This document shows positions 33,476 through 46,090 of a DNA stretch of 64,000 bases, one piece after another. The stretch's first letter is position 1. Each line of letters begins with the position of its first letter. The stretch lies in NCBI GenBank assembly GCA_030704615.1, contig CM060734.1, positions 15,438,001-15,502,000 of the forward strand, read 5' to 3'. Source of the DNA: Takakia lepidozioides (taxonomy: Eukaryota; Streptophyta; Takakiopsida; Takakiales; Takakiaceae). Under the pieces are notes generated by a model. The model did not search any database. It saw only the letters and a program-made list of their open reading frames with translations, and was not told the DNA's origin. The position numbers and the translations under genes are program-made.

Positions 33476-34508
33476 GTCCTCTCTCTCCCTCTCTCCCTCT
33501 CCCTCTATAACTCTTTGGATTTCATCTGGCCTTAACCTTTTGAGGTTATTTAGTTTTTCATCCCAACCTTTTTCATCCAAATCTGGATGATATTATTATA
33601 GGATGATGAAACTTAATGTACATAAAGCTTGGTTTACCATCTATTTATTTCATCTAAACTGGAGGAACTACATGAATAATGGTTACCTATTTTAAAATCC
33701 AAGAGATAATAAAACTACCATCATAAATGATGGCAGTTATTAAACCTAAGCCTATACCATAACCCTAAAAGATACCTTTTTATTGGATGTCATCCATTGA
33801 CAATGTGCTTCTCTTGATAAAATGTGATTTTTCATCCACCCTGGATGAGAAATCGGGAAGTTATGCCCTAAGCACGTCGACACATTTCACAGCACTGAAC
33901 TCGTGCTTCAGTGAACCTTGATGATGCGCCGCGTAAACCTGCTCCCCTGCTGTGCTACATGATACTCGTGATGGCTGGCTCTTGGGATGCGCATTGGCGG
34001 TTAGGCAGATTCATCTCTGGCAGACGACAAAGCGATGATCGCTTTGCTCAGAAACTCATGGTTCTTTATTTTGCAGCGGCGCTTTTACTCCTCGTTGGGA
34101 AGTACTCTATCCCTATTTATATACAGATTACATGTTGCTCTCTTCTTGTATGAGCCATTCTCTATCTGTGAACGCTTCTACTTTGATTGCGTTCTGTTGG
34201 AGACGATCTGTTGGACGCCATGGCGCAGGGCATACCACAAACACTCAAGGTTTTTTGAGTTTACCCTTGCTTGAATTGTGATTTGTACATGCTTTAGAAT
34301 TCAACACTGACATGGATAGCAACTGTGAAGACCTGCCACTCACCTGCTGCATCCTCACTAACACACATCGCTATGTGGTGGTTTTTGGGACGGGCACAGG
34401 TGAGGGTCTTCACTTGTCTTGATTTCTTGAAGCTTGCAGCTCCTATTCTTGCAAATGTGGATACTGCTGCTGCCTAAGCTGCTGATGCCATTTGCTGCTT
34501 CAAACTGC
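33476..34508 (+). repeat. R1 repeat, copy 2 (3' truncated)
   Basis: Almost identical to 29994-31034, stopping at CAAACTGCC. There it abuts a sequence resembling the opposite strand of the R1 end. Confidence 0.8.
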
Positions 34509-36310
34509 CCACAAAAAAACAAAAATCAGAGAGGAGAGAGAGGGGTTAGAAGAGATGGAGAGAGATGGAAGATATTCATGTCATGTCAAGACATGGACAA
34601 GACCCACTAGGGTCATTGTCAATTAAAAGACATAAACAGCCCAAAACAGGGGCACCATCTAACATTTCCATTCTTGTCATAGCTTCCCATGAATGACAAC
34701 ACCCAATCATTCATGATAAAAACAGGGTGGGGGGGGGGGGCGGGGTTTGTTCATGTACAGGTCATGAAAACAAGACAAGCATATAAGCAAACATTGTGTT
34801 CGAAAAAAAAAACAGATTGCTGCAGCCTGTCATTACCCTTCTTGGCATCACAATTACAACAAGACATGCATAGAGCAAAACATCTTGGGTATGTGAAACC
34901 AGCCTGCAATATTACAGATTCAAGACATGCCCTTCAAGAAAACATCTTGGGTATGACAAAATAGTTAGTAGCAGCCTACCTTATCATGCATCAAGCAAGG
35001 CATAAGGACCAGCCTGCAATTTTTCAGAATAAAAACATGCTTCCAAGCAATCCTACTTGGGCATGATGAAATATATTCCATACCATTTGTACTCACCCCG
35101 AGACATGTAATCATACAAGGTATCAAGGGAATGTGAATTCAGCCTGTCAAATTGCAACTTCAAGACTTGTACACACAAGCAACTTGAACAACCAAGATCC
35201 AGCCTCTTGGGCACATAAAATACTCAGATTGCAGGTCAGAGCCTGATGTCATGACAAAGCCAAAACTATAGGTAGGATTCCATTACAGCTTACCATCCTC
35301 ATCCTTCAAGAGGTCCATGCTAAAGCTTGCAAAGAACACCTCACTATGATCCATCTCACACCAGAAACAGGCCCAAAAAGGAGCAGGTCGGTGCCTTATC
35401 AAGTTGCCGCCATAACATTCAAGACCACAACGTCCTTAGAGTCCCAAACCCGCCGAGGCAGCCCCCATAAAACCAAATCCTCTATGGCCCAAAGAAATTA
35501 CAACCTAGCTCATTAATCCACAGGCCCTGCTGTCAAGCATCAAAAGATAGGGTATGGTCTGTATGCAGGCCTTAGGAGACAGGCCAGACAGGTCGATCTG
35601 CCCCATCGACGACAGAACAACAAAAGCCAAAACATAGGCTGTAGCATGCTAAAACAGGAGCAGTCGGGTTGAATTCGGGGCTGCAGGCAGCCACCACTTC
35701 AAGGCGCCATAACTTACAGGTCTCCTCAGCCCATATCCCCAACTACATGCTCAAGAAATTTCAAAGTAGGTGAGGATCCTCACCTGGTCCCATCACAAGC
35801 CCCCACAAAATCAACAGATTAGTGAGGATTGTGGAACCCCAGGTGAATCACAGACCCTCATACTTGTCATCGATGTCAACTAAGAAACTCAAAAGCAAGA
35901 TAAGAAGATAAGAACACAAGGATCCCTAAACTCCCAAGCCACCTTAAGCGATTGGGGAAGAGGGTTATGTGCCATCACCACCCGCAGCAAGCTGCCTCCA
36001 CAAAGCACATGAGCAATGAAGCAAAGCAGGCAAACTTGCAAGGCAATATAAGGGAGGGAGAGAGACTTCCCAGCACAAATGCCACTGCTAAAATTAAAAG
36101 CCAAAGGAGGGAAGATGCCACTGCATTCACAGTAGTGTTTCCCGCTGCTAGAGAGACAAGGCGCCGCCTTCGCGCATCCCCAGACGCTCGCCCAGCACGG
36201 GTACGACACCACAAACGGGGCAGCCACCAAAGCACGTCCGCCATAACACTCTCCCCGCGAGTTCAGAAGCACATTGCGTGCTTCTGACAGCAGGAGAGAC
36301 AACATAGGGT
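34509..36310 (-). repeat. Divergent inverted R1-like segment
   Basis: The first part (about 34553-34690) is the complement of the R1 end (CATGTCATGTCAAGACATGG, then GGGCACCATCTAACATT), so an R1-like copy lies in reverse orientation against copy 2. Further right the similarity fades and I find only short frames. Confidence 0.5.
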
Positions 36311-36589
36311 TTTTTGGCCCGTTTTTTCATCCGTGGATGAAAAACAGTAAAAAATATCCTTCTACCCTAATGGATTTCATCCGTATCAGAGGTTAAAATA
36401 GGTTTTAGGATAGGGGTTAGGGTTTCACCCCGTAATTAATCATAATTAGGGGTAGTTAAGATCAATTCCAGGCCATAATCATCTGTACTCGTCACCCATA
36501 AACAGATCACTTGTCAGGATGAAAAATAAGGAATATCATCTGTGGCAGCAGTTTACCTCCACCTAGGTAATTCATCATTCCTTATTAGA

Positions 36590-36890
36590 CCACCCGGTAT
36601 GGATAAAAGAGTCAATGAAAGAGGAATGAAAAATTATAATCCTGGTAGCTTTTCAACCGGTATGGATGAACAGGATGTTGTTGGCAACCCTCATAGAGGT
36701 AATTTTTCATTCCTTGGTGACTCATCCGGTATGGATGAGAGTCAATAAAAGAGAATGAATGAAAAAAACCAAAAACCATCCTAACGGTAATTCAGTGTCC
36801 ATCCTGGTGGCTCATCCGGTATGGATGAAAAAGCCGATAGAGGATGGATGAAACTCCGTCAAAACTTCATCCGGTATGGGTGAAAAAACA
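36590..36890. repeat. Five dispersed copies of a palindromic CCGGTATGGATGA motif
   Basis: TCATCC-GGTAT-GGATGA or slight variants at about 36591, 36654, 36722, 36812 and 36866, spaced 54-90 bp. Related TTTCATCCA and GGATGAA words occur throughout R1 and at 46445-46540. Confidence 0.7.
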
Positions 36891-37205
36891 GGAAATCAAC
36901 ACTGATAACAATCTGCCAATTCCCAGGAGAGAGGGAGACAAAGGGAGAGAGGGGGCAACCAAGGGAAAAAAAAAAGGTAGCTCAATCACTCCCCCCCAAT
37001 TTTATTTATTTATTTATTTTTCCTGATCTCTCCCTCTCTCTCCCTCTCTCTCCCTATCTTTTGTGTTGCTTAAAAAACAAAACAAACAAGAGAAGGAGAG
37101 AGGGGGCAGAAAACTTAAAAAGAGAGAGGGAGAGGGACAGAGGGAGAGGGACAACAGCTGCTCAGTCACTCCCCCCCCCCACCCTTCTTTTTGTTTTTTT
37201 TCCCT
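36891..37205. repeat. Polypurine/polypyrimidine low-complexity tract
   Basis: Alternating GAGAGGGAG and CTCTCCCTC tracts, with an ATTT repeat near 37003 and a GCTGCTCAGTCACT arm plus C run at about 37153-37182. Confidence 0.7.
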
Positions 37206-38951
37206 TGTCTCTCCCTCTCTCTCCCTCTCTCCCTCTCCCTCTATAAATCTTTGGATTTCATCTGGCCTTAACCTTTTGAGGTATTTAGTTTTTCATCCCT
37301 GCCTTTTCATCCAAATCTGGATGATTTTATTTTATTGGATGATGAACTTAATATACAGAAAGCTAGAGTTACCATCTATTTTTTCATCTAAACTGGATGA
37401 TCTACATAAATAATGGTTACCTATTATAAAATCCAAGAGAATAATAAAACTACCATCATAAATGATGGCAGTTATTAAATCTAAACCTATACCATAACCC
37501 TAAGAGATACATTTCTATGGGATGTCATCCAGTGACAAAATGCCTATCTTGGTAAAATGTGATATTTCATCCAGCCTGGAGAAAAATCAGGAAGTTTTGC
37601 CCTAAGCAGGCCGACACTCTTCAAGCACTGACTCGTGCTTCAGTGAACCTTGATGATGCCGCGTATAAAGCTGCTCCCTGCTGCTACATGGTACTCGTGA
37701 TTGCTGGCTCTTGGGATGCGCAAGTGTGGTGGTTAAACAGATTCTTCTATGGCAGACGACAAAGCTGTGATTGCTCTGATCAGAACTCAGGGTTCTTTTA
37801 TTTGCAGCGGCGCTTTTACTCCTTGTTGGGATTTACTCTATCCCCATTTATCTACAGATTACTGTTGCTCTCTCTTCGTGTATGAGCCACTCTCTAGCTG
37901 TGAACGCTTCTACTCTGATTGCGTTCTGTTGGAGACAATCTGTTGGACGCCATGGCGCAGGGCATACACAAACACTCAAGGTTTTTTGAGTTTACCATTG
38001 CTTGAATTGGTGATCTGTACTTGCTTTAGAATTCAACACTGACATGGATAGCAACTGTGAAGACCTGACACTTACTGCTGCATCCTCACTAACACACATC
38101 GCTATGTGGGGTTTTTGGGACGGGCACAGTGTGAGGGTCTTCACTTGTCTTGATTTCTTGAAGCTTGCAGTTCTGTTCTTGCAAGTGTGGATTAAGCTGC
38201 TGCCTAAGCTGCTGATGCCATCTGCTGTTTCAAACTGCCACCATGCCGCTTCAGACCTGCTCCAAGATTGCTTCAATGAGGATCTGCTTCTCTCCTTACC
38301 CTGTTTACGGTTTTTACAACCACATTTGCATGTGTAGGAGTTTAGCTATGAAGGATACAAGATACAAAATAGCAGTTATTACTTTGACTGCCTTGATACT
38401 TGGCTCTGAAATGAGAACTCTTGGTATGACTCTGATGGATCAAAAGGATAGGCTTTGATAGATAACACACATTCTTCAAGGCCCTCATATCATTTGGTTT
38501 CATGGCTTGATAACAAACAGGGGTTTCTGAGCTGCTCTTTCACCTTGGCAGAACTAATTTTATGTGGCCTTAAAATACCATTCTAGGCCTATACCTGCTT
38601 AAGGGGGCTCTACATGTTGTTTCTTCTTCCTTTTAAGAATCTTGCTTATATCTTGGTTCTAAAACATCATCTTCAAACCAAACCTGAATCTGTTTTTGAA
38701 ATGAGTTTAAAATGGATTCTTGAGAGATGATGTGGTACTATGGTGCTTTCATGATATGAATGACCTGGAATCCCACCCTCCGCCCTGTTTTTTCAGAGAC
38801 GCTGATGAAATGTAATTGGGTATTCAAATGAGTTGTAAACATGAAAGAGAATGATAGATGGTGCCCTGTAAAGGGCTGTTTTGTCTTTCAATGACAATGA
38901 CCTTAGCGGTCTTGTCCATGTCTTGACATGACATGTATATCTTCCCTCTCT
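37206..38951 (+). repeat. R1 repeat, copy 3 (internally deleted)
   Basis: Matches R1 copy 1 from start to end but lacks about 0.75 kb of its interior (sequence equivalent to about 31460-32230). It is more diverged than copy 2. Confidence 0.78.
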
Positions 38952-39372
38952 TTTTTCACTCACCACAATAAAGAACTAACTAGAGAGGGAGAGGGAGAAA
39001 ACCTACCTCTGTTGCTGCGGCGCCGTGGCTACTGCAAAAGGGCGCGTCCCCCCCCCGCTTGCGGTGCTCTCTTCCCCCGCTCCCCCACGCCCCTCTCTCT
39101 CCTTCTGCTTCCTTTGCGGACGCCTCTCCACGGCGTTTCTGCAACACAGGGAGAGAGAGAGGTTAGCAAGAGAGAAAGAAAGAAAGAAATGAAGGAGGCA
39201 AAACAAACCTATGCGGCGCGCAGCAGCTTGGGCAAGTTCGTCTCCGCGTTGCGACCACCCGGGGCGACCTCTGTAGGTAAGCTTCCCCACCTTAAGCCCC
39301 ACAGTCCCACCTCTCTCTTTCCCAAAGAGCAACGAAAACGGGGGGGGGGGGGTTGTGTGCAGGTGCTTCAAG
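38952..39372. other. Low-complexity stretch, no firm gene
   Basis: Purine-rich and C-rich tracts. Predicted frames are arginine- or proline-rich and not convincing. Confidence 0.4.
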
Positions 39373-39620
39373 CACTAGGAAAAACAAAATGGCGCGGCGC
39401 CGACGTGCCACGGCCCGGCCGTCGCACGGCTGGCGCCGCGCCACTATTTTTCAATTTGAAAATGGGGGTCGCCACGGCCGGCCGTCGCAACTTGCAACCC
39501 CCCTGTGTGGCAACAGCAAAAAAAACGCGTCGCAAGATGCGACGCCGCGGCGTGGCAATGAGCACGGCAGGGGTGGCAACCCCAACCTCCCCCTTGTTAG
39601 CTGGGCAACAGGGGGTTATT
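39373..39620 (+). mobile_element. CACTA terminus and subterminal repeats
   Basis: CACTAGGAAAAACAAAA at 39373, followed by GCGACGCC, GGCGTGGC and CGTCGCA motifs in both orientations like those at 26388 and 47151. Plus-strand genes (40180-43325) lie downstream. Confidence 0.62.
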
Positions 39621-40177
39621 TTGTAGGTTTAGGGTTTAGGGCCTTTTGGTGTTTTTAAGGTTTTTTTTTGTTTTTTTTGTTCCCTTATGGTTCTGGGCTA
39701 AGGTGTTTGTTTTTCTTTATGGTGCTAGGTTTGGTTGTGGGTCTTCGGGTTCAAAGGATAAACGGTGTGTAATTAGGATTCACACATCCAAAAGAAAAGT
39801 GGTTCAATCTGATAAGCGCAAAGCGCTGGGTCTTAGTAAATTTTTCCATGATGTGGGTAACCTGAAGACAGAACTTGAGGAAGGATTTATTGTCTTGGGT
39901 TCTCTCACCAGAGGGATGATTCGCCTTTGTTTATCAATTTTGAAATTCCTGAGGCTGAGGCAAAGGCTCAGGCCCTTGGGCAATGTGGGACTGGTCTTTT
40001 TGGTTTTTTCTTTATCTTTACAGTTTTTTTTTTATATTGGGTTTTGGAGTTTGAATTTGTGAGGGTCTACGGCCTCCTGGCGTTGGGGCGTAGCGACCCT
40101 TTGCTGTTGTAGGGTGGAAAAAGGACATAGGGTTTTTTCTGCCAACGAGTTTTGAGAAATGAAAGTGGGGGTGGTGT

Positions 40178-40485
40178 GTGTTATTAGGATGCGATGGTGA
40201 GGGAAACATCGACCCGTCTCCCTCGAGGAGGGCAGGCGGGCCACAGATCGAATGGGGCCCAATTCCAACCGTGTTTTCTAGTCAGGAGCAACCCGTTACA
40301 CCTGATCCAATACAGGCTGGCGGACACAATCGTAGAAGGGACCGGGGTCAAATTTCAGGTGATACGGAGGATGTTGACACTCCGGGATCGAGTCGGGCGC
40401 GCCGCGGGTTGCCCCCTCGCGGACCACCCAGTGGTGAGAGCCCCCTGCTAGTCCAGAGCACAACGCCCACGCACGTCAACTTGGA

Positions 40486-40518
<33 letters not shown>

Positions 40519-41975
40519 ACAGGATTGAGTGTTGGTGCACTAAGTGTTGGGCACGGATACCGACAGGCGGCAACAGACCACCGAGGCGGCGACCGCATAT
40601 TGTCGAAAAACATTACGCGAGGAACTTGATTGTGGATGCAACAAAGGTGAGTCTTTTTCCACCCCCTCTCCTTAACCTTCATTCATAGTACATTTGGTAT
40701 ATCTAATAAATATAGTATGATGGTAAGCATACATGAAACCAAATTACGATATAAGTATTGATGTGTCCTATACTATGTATATTGCAGCCACGACTTGATA
40801 CCCAAGCTTGCAATCACATTGCACATGAGGCATTTCGCGCCGGTCTGCTTGCAGAATTTGTGCCAGAGCCTGTGCCCGATGTGACCAGTTGGTTCCCCTA
40901 GCAGTACCACATAGATGAGATGCGTAGGGTCGAGGGGTATCGTAGGTGTCGCAGGCGTTATGGCCGGCGGCGAGCAGGCCCACCCCCTCCTCCGGTTTCC
41001 TCAGGCGGTCCCCCTGATCCAGTGTCCTCATCTGATGATTCTCCACGCCGTACATGCAGTAGCAGCTTGCAGGCCGATGTTGCCCCCCCCCCCCCGTCTG
41101 TTTCTTTGCCTGATCCGACGGTGTACCCCCGGCTGGCTCCGGCATTACATCCTCAACCACCTCCACTTTCATCTCTCCGCCAGTTACCACCTCCACCTCT
41201 ACCTCCCCCTCCCCGTGCATGTGCCCCCAAAACCCCTATGAGGGGTCAGCTTCGCCCTAGGTTTCATTCCCTTCGGCTTGGGCGGCCTGAGCCGGATCCT
41301 CGCCCCCGATGGGAAGCGCATAGGACTATGTTACTAAGGACCGTCCAACCTCGTTGTTGGGGGAATCATCTCGACCCTCCTACCCCCATCCGAGAGAAAT
41401 GTGGAGTTTCGAGTATTGGGATAGACTGTATGTATGTTGTGAGAGTCGCTTACGACCTGCTATGGGTCGGGGTTTATTCATGATCAATGATATTGTGGTT
41501 CCTCTTCAGGAAGAAATAGCATGGTGGATTGTTTCCTACTGGGTTCCATACTACACCTTCGAGGAGTTCCGTACATTACGCCTCGAAGCCCCATACATCC
41601 TACCTTACATTTTGTGTGTCAATGGACAGGACGTATGTAGACGGGGGTTGTCTCCCATTGAGATCAGATTTTGTGATGGTGACCCCGATATCTTCGGCAA
41701 TGTTGTTGGGCTCATCAACAGTTCTTTTGGTCATCCTAGGAGAACCAATGTAGTATGGGACGAGTGAAGCGATGGGCATGAGAGCTTTTGTGGTCATATG
41801 TCGGTATATTGTGAAGGGATGCACATGTGCTAGTAGGACTATTAGGGCTGGCAGCGATCTATTTGCCTCATACGAGTTCTCCCGGGATGATTGGGACCTC
41901 CGGTTACAGCATGAGTGGGATGTGTATGATAGAAATAGGGTTCCTTTGAGACACGAATCGCGTAGAGGGGCATTG
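40178..41975 (+). pseudogene. CACTA-borne gene with Cys motif, Pro-rich linker and SET-like C-terminus
   Basis: Exon-like segments read collinearly. First is a hydrophilic N-terminus to 40528, interrupted by a long C run. Next is CWCTKCWARIPTGGNRP (about 40530) ending at a donor-like GTGAGT near 40650, then PRLDTQACNHIAHEAFRAG (about 40788) and a Pro-rich stretch. The C-terminal domain resembles SET: GRGLFMINDI (about 41463), then GNVVGLINSSF (41695-41727) in place of the usual N-H-S-C, NVVWD, and IRAGSDLFASYEFS (about 41840). SET proteins methylate lysines. An in-frame stop near 40900 and a frameshift at 41767-41772 break it. The missing His also argues against activity. The SET assignment rests on motif order only. 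Confidence 0.45.
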
Positions 41976-41979
41976 TAGA

Positions 41980-42950
41980 TATTCTCATGATGTACTTTGT
42001 ATACATCCGATTAATCGATTAATGTAAATATTTTCTTGTACTCGTGTGGGGTTGCAACTTTGCATATGTGATCTGAACATACTTATGCACATGTGGACCA
42101 ATATGAGCTTGAACCAAGTTCATTCAATGGGTCATTCTAGTGTTGAACGCAACTACGTGTCGTAGAGACGGAAAATTGCGTTTCGTCTACACATGATTTT
42201 TTTTTTATTCCATTTTCAAGCGATATGCTTAATGACAGCATATGCAATGTGCGTGCAAAATTTGGGAGTAAACAAAAGTCATTTGGACCCATATTTGGTT
42301 CTCTCATTTGCACTCCAAAGTTGAGTTATCTTCAACTTCATGCACTCTTCATAAAGAGCTGCAAAAGTGACCCTAGAAACACACTTTTTTTTTGTCCAAT
42401 TTTTTGCATGGATGTAGTGGTGCAAACCCTGATGTACAGAACAATAGAGCCAAAAAATAAAATCATTACGCCCCTCAAAACCGCAATCCTATATTTCTAA
42501 ATGCAAATATTCATTTTAATTCTTTTAAATTCGATTAATTCAAATTGGGTTCAAGGGTGAGTGAGTGCGTCGTTGGGTAGGCAAATGTTTTTTTTTTTGC
42601 TGGATCTTTGCATAGGTGTTGCACACATATTTAAGCACATGTGGGAAAAAGTGAAGCTTGAGCCACATCCGTTTGATGGGTGCAATGGCATGAGAGGATT
42701 TTCTTTCACATTAATAAACAAAAATTGGTTGATAGGGTGTACGCGTCCTTGGGGGGGCAAATGATTTTGTTTGGGTTTGAAACTTTGCATGCGTGACGTT
42801 GCGCATATTTATTGTAATTATGAATGACATATTTGATGCATGCACCACATTGAAGGTTGTTGTTTGCATTTGCTTATAATAAGTTGTATGGTTGCAATGA
42901 CACATTATAATATATGTCTGTATGTTCATTTGTTCGTATCAGGACTTTGT
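41980..42950. other. AT-rich intergenic or intron sequence of a CACTA element
   Basis: No gene is seen. The stretch 42781-42870 (GCATGCGTGACGTTGCGCA, then TTGAAGGTTGTTGTTTGCAT) recurs in the same orientation at 51907-51990 beside another tnp2 copy, so it is element sequence upstream of tnp2. Confidence 0.55.
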
Positions 42951-42954
42951 CCAT

Positions 42955-43325
42955 CCATCCCTTCCCGGTGCCTTCTTAGGGGACCCCATCCGAAAACAAC
43001 CCAAGTACATTAGGTGGGAGCCGTGGGCGAGGCGCCGCCCCCACCGTTGATCAAGTACCGAACGATGATGACGATGACAGTGACATTGATAACAGCAATG
43101 AGGATGGAATTAACCAGGAGGATGTGCAAGCTATGGAGGATCTCTTAATGCATCATATAGGCGCTGATGCAACCCATGGAGAAGAAACCAGGCCAATTGC
43201 TGATCCTGAAATGGGCCCCTCAAATGACATGGAGAGGGAGGCGAGAACTCCCTTGTACGAAGGGGTGAAAGTGAGTCGACTTTCAACAATCTTACTATTG
43301 CTCAATCTTCAAGTTCGAGACTTGT
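42955..43325 (+). pseudogene. CACTA tnp2 transposase, N-terminal exon
   Basis: An acidic start (DDDDDSDIDNSNEDG) is followed by MEREARTPLYEGVKVSRLST and ILLLLNLQ. This is the N-terminal signature of plant tnp2-type transposases (PLYEG-x-K-x-SRLS-x-x-LLLLNL). The same exon recurs at 51889 on the minus strand. It is cut near 43320, just after LNLQ, by the LTR-like end of the next retroelement, so the transposase is lost. Confidence 0.8.
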
Positions 43326-43329
43326 GTGA

Positions 43330-43541
43330 GGCTGTGACTGCCGCATCATGAGTGCTCATGAAGGCCTGTGCTCGCAACTCATGATGACCTGTGCTCCCAC
43401 CACTATGAGGGCTCCTGGCGGTTCATGTGTCCGCAACACCATAAGTTGTGATAGCTCACGGCAGCAAAGTCGTGAAGTGTCATGACTTGCACAAAATTAA
43501 GGGTACCCACAAGACCCTGTAATCCGTCTAAGTGTCCGGCA
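43330..43541 (-). repeat. LTR-like 3' end of the coiled-coil retroelement
   Basis: Minus strand starts TGCCGGACACTTAGACGG at 43541 and matches the start at 23160. It is preceded on that strand by a purine tract GAGAGGGGAGGGG (43556-43568), a good polypurine-tract candidate, about 20 bases after the gene stop. It is short and may be truncated. Confidence 0.5.
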
Positions 43542-43590
43542 GCCCTGTAACCTTAACCCCTCCCCTCTCAAAAAGCCGTGCCCTCACGGT

Positions 43591-46090
43591 TCACTTCTTA
43601 TGTGTAGGATGCTTGTGTGAACGAGTACCTGAATGGTCCCTGGACCTGTGAGAGTCTCTGTGAGGGCTATGTGTGTGAGATTTGTGCTGGTCTTTAGCTG
43701 GTGGAGAGGTCTGCCTGCTCGCTGAAGCAGACTGTGCCGTTTGATTGCTGACTAGAGCAGACCGTTCTTCTGGTCTGACATAAGGTGGAAGTCTCTCTGG
43801 TAAAGGAGATCCTTGCCTTTTCTTATCTGCCATGCCCCGTTCATAGTCTTCTGCCATGTCAAATGTGATCTCATCACAAGAAACAGTAGTATTAGACTCG
43901 TTGTCCCTGCGCTGGCCCTTCAAGCTCTTGACTTTTGTGGCGGGTAGCCCCCCACTGCCGACCATGTCTGGTACATGATGGTGCAAGACTTGCTGGACCT
44001 TGTGCCTGGCTAGCGAAGTGTAAGCCTTGAGGTCTGTGTCTGTGTAATGGGGTGGCTTGCCCATGTGATCGGAATGCTCAAGCCATTTCCTGGCTTCATG
44101 CCCCTTGGCGAAAATGTGGTGATGATCCCAGACTATGTTTCTCAATTGTGTCTAAGCATAAATGAACCATTGTCTGAGCCTCTGATCATGCTGAAGCATG
44201 GTACGCACATCCTTATATGGTTGAGTTAGAATTGGAGGTAAATTTCAGTGATTTCTAGTGGAACAAGTTATGTACCTCTGTTGCATTCTCTGGCGCTCAA
44301 ATTGATAACGAAGCACAAAACAAGCAGCATAGTAAGTGCCACAGCCCATAACAATACTGGCTACTTCCTTAGTTTTAGTGGATATAAAAACCATAAGTAC
44401 CTAGAAAGCCAGAAGCTCCTTGAGCAGATAATTTGCCTCATTCCAACACCGGGCAAAGTGGTGATCCTCAATAGGCTTATCTAACTCAAAGATTTGAGTC
44501 AGAGTTGTCAATGGCAACCAGTGGCGCATAAGATGGTAATGATGTCCTAGTGACTCCGTAGGAGTCAAGTGCTTCCATATCAGATCCATGACATGGGGAA
44601 TTTGGGTGTAAGACAACTTTACTGCATCAATATAGGAATGCTCAGCAAGAGTGCAGGGTTCATTGGCAGAAGGATCTGTCCAGATATTAGGGTGTGTTTG
44701 TGTTACCAGAGATATTGTATCCATGATGTCTTCATGAGGGGGCTATTGGTGGGCTGGTGCAGTCTCTCCTGGTGCCACCATGACCTGCGCCTCCTCTGCT
44801 AGAATGGGAAAGGCCAAAGCCTTTGCTTGCAAGAAAGTGGCCATCAACTGTTCCTCAGGAACAAACTGTTTGTTATCAATGTTGGAGCTTAATTTCTCCA
44901 CTTGATTTTGGAGGTTACCAACCTCCTCCTACAATTCTGCCACTTCACCATGACAATTATTATTGTTGTCATTGCAACTTTTTGAATCTGCTCCCTAAAA
45001 TCTTGGATTTCTTTCGTGCTCAACTTCCTTGGAACCTTGCCCACTGTTGGTCCTCCTTTCAACCAGAGCTGCAAAATGTCCTGATCCACCAACTGTTGAG
45101 TGGAAGTTCTGAGAGCTTGCTCCTCTCTGAGCTTGTAAGCTTCATTTTGTTGTTCCAACTTCTCTACACTCCTCTGATAGGGGTCCTTGAAGGCTGCAAA
45201 GGCAGCCATCATATTATTGGCTTCCTTCCACGCTCTTTCAGTTACAGAGAATTCATTGTCCGACACTTTGACCCTTTGGTGCAACTCTATAAGTTGCTGG
45301 TCCTTCTGTTCATTGTGGAGCTTCAGCTCCTGGATGGTACTGTCATTGCGACAAATAGTATTCTTCATGTCCGCAATGAGTTCTCCCTGCTCTAGGCTCC
45401 TGCCTCTACCCATGCACACAGCCCATATTTCTTCTTGATTTCCTCATCAACTTGTTCTAACTTGGCCATCAGTGTGGCAGATTGCATGACAAGTTTCTGG
45501 TTGGTTGCTGCCAACCCAGCATTAATGACTTGCAGTGATGCAAGAGTCTTCTCATGCTTGACTTACAATTGGTAAAGCTGTTGTTTATGAGCATCTTGTA
45601 GTTGTTCCTGCTCAAGGCCTGCCTTGATTAAATTCTCTTTTTCAAGCTGCAGGGCAACATTAGACTCATCTAAGGATTGTTGTAGTTTGAGACTTGTCTC
45701 AACATCTACTCTGGTTGCCCACTCAGATAGAAGTCTAGCCTCAAACTCCTGTTTGAACACTTCTCTCAGGGCTACTAATTGCTCCACATGAACATGAGTT
45801 TTAAATAAGATCCCTAGTAAATTGAGGGTTCTGTTCACGTAACCCAAAAGCATGGCCTCCACTTGACTGTGCACTTGCACACCATCAAGTCTGAAGGCAC
45901 TGCTGCACCTTGGCCCTTCTTTTCTCCATCTACCACCTCCACTATAGGCCTTACTGCCTTCTCCACAGTCATGTTATCTATGGGCAGTTGTGGGATCTGT
46001 ATGACTGGTTGAGGCTTGAGGATTGAGGCTTGTGGTTGAGGCTGCTCCCCCCTGGAGTTATCCTGCTCTCACTATGCTTGCTTCTAATAC
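43591..46090 (-). pseudogene. Coiled-coil gag-like protein gene, several frames
   Basis: Minus-strand pieces read in order. 46060-45860 is QPQASILKPQPVIQIPQLP and a hydrophilic stretch. 45880-45563 is long heptad-like helix (VEQLVALREVFKQEFEARLL). 45419-44889 is more coiled coil (QKDQQLIELHQRVKVSDNE). 44724-44401 is HYHLMRHWLPLTTLTQIFEL. The last, 44145-43591, ends in a Ser/Arg/His-rich tail (SHTHSPHRDSHRSRDHSGT). The order and the purine tract plus LTR-like end point to a gag-only, non-autonomous retroelement. No protease or RT is seen. One-base frame changes and short introns cannot be told apart here. I do not recognise a named family. Confidence 0.5.

Noticed and set aside
30445-34274. 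77-80-residue ORFs repeated in R1 copies 1 and 2
   Set aside because: They are conserved only because the copies are nearly identical DNA. The older copy 3 does not preserve the frame.
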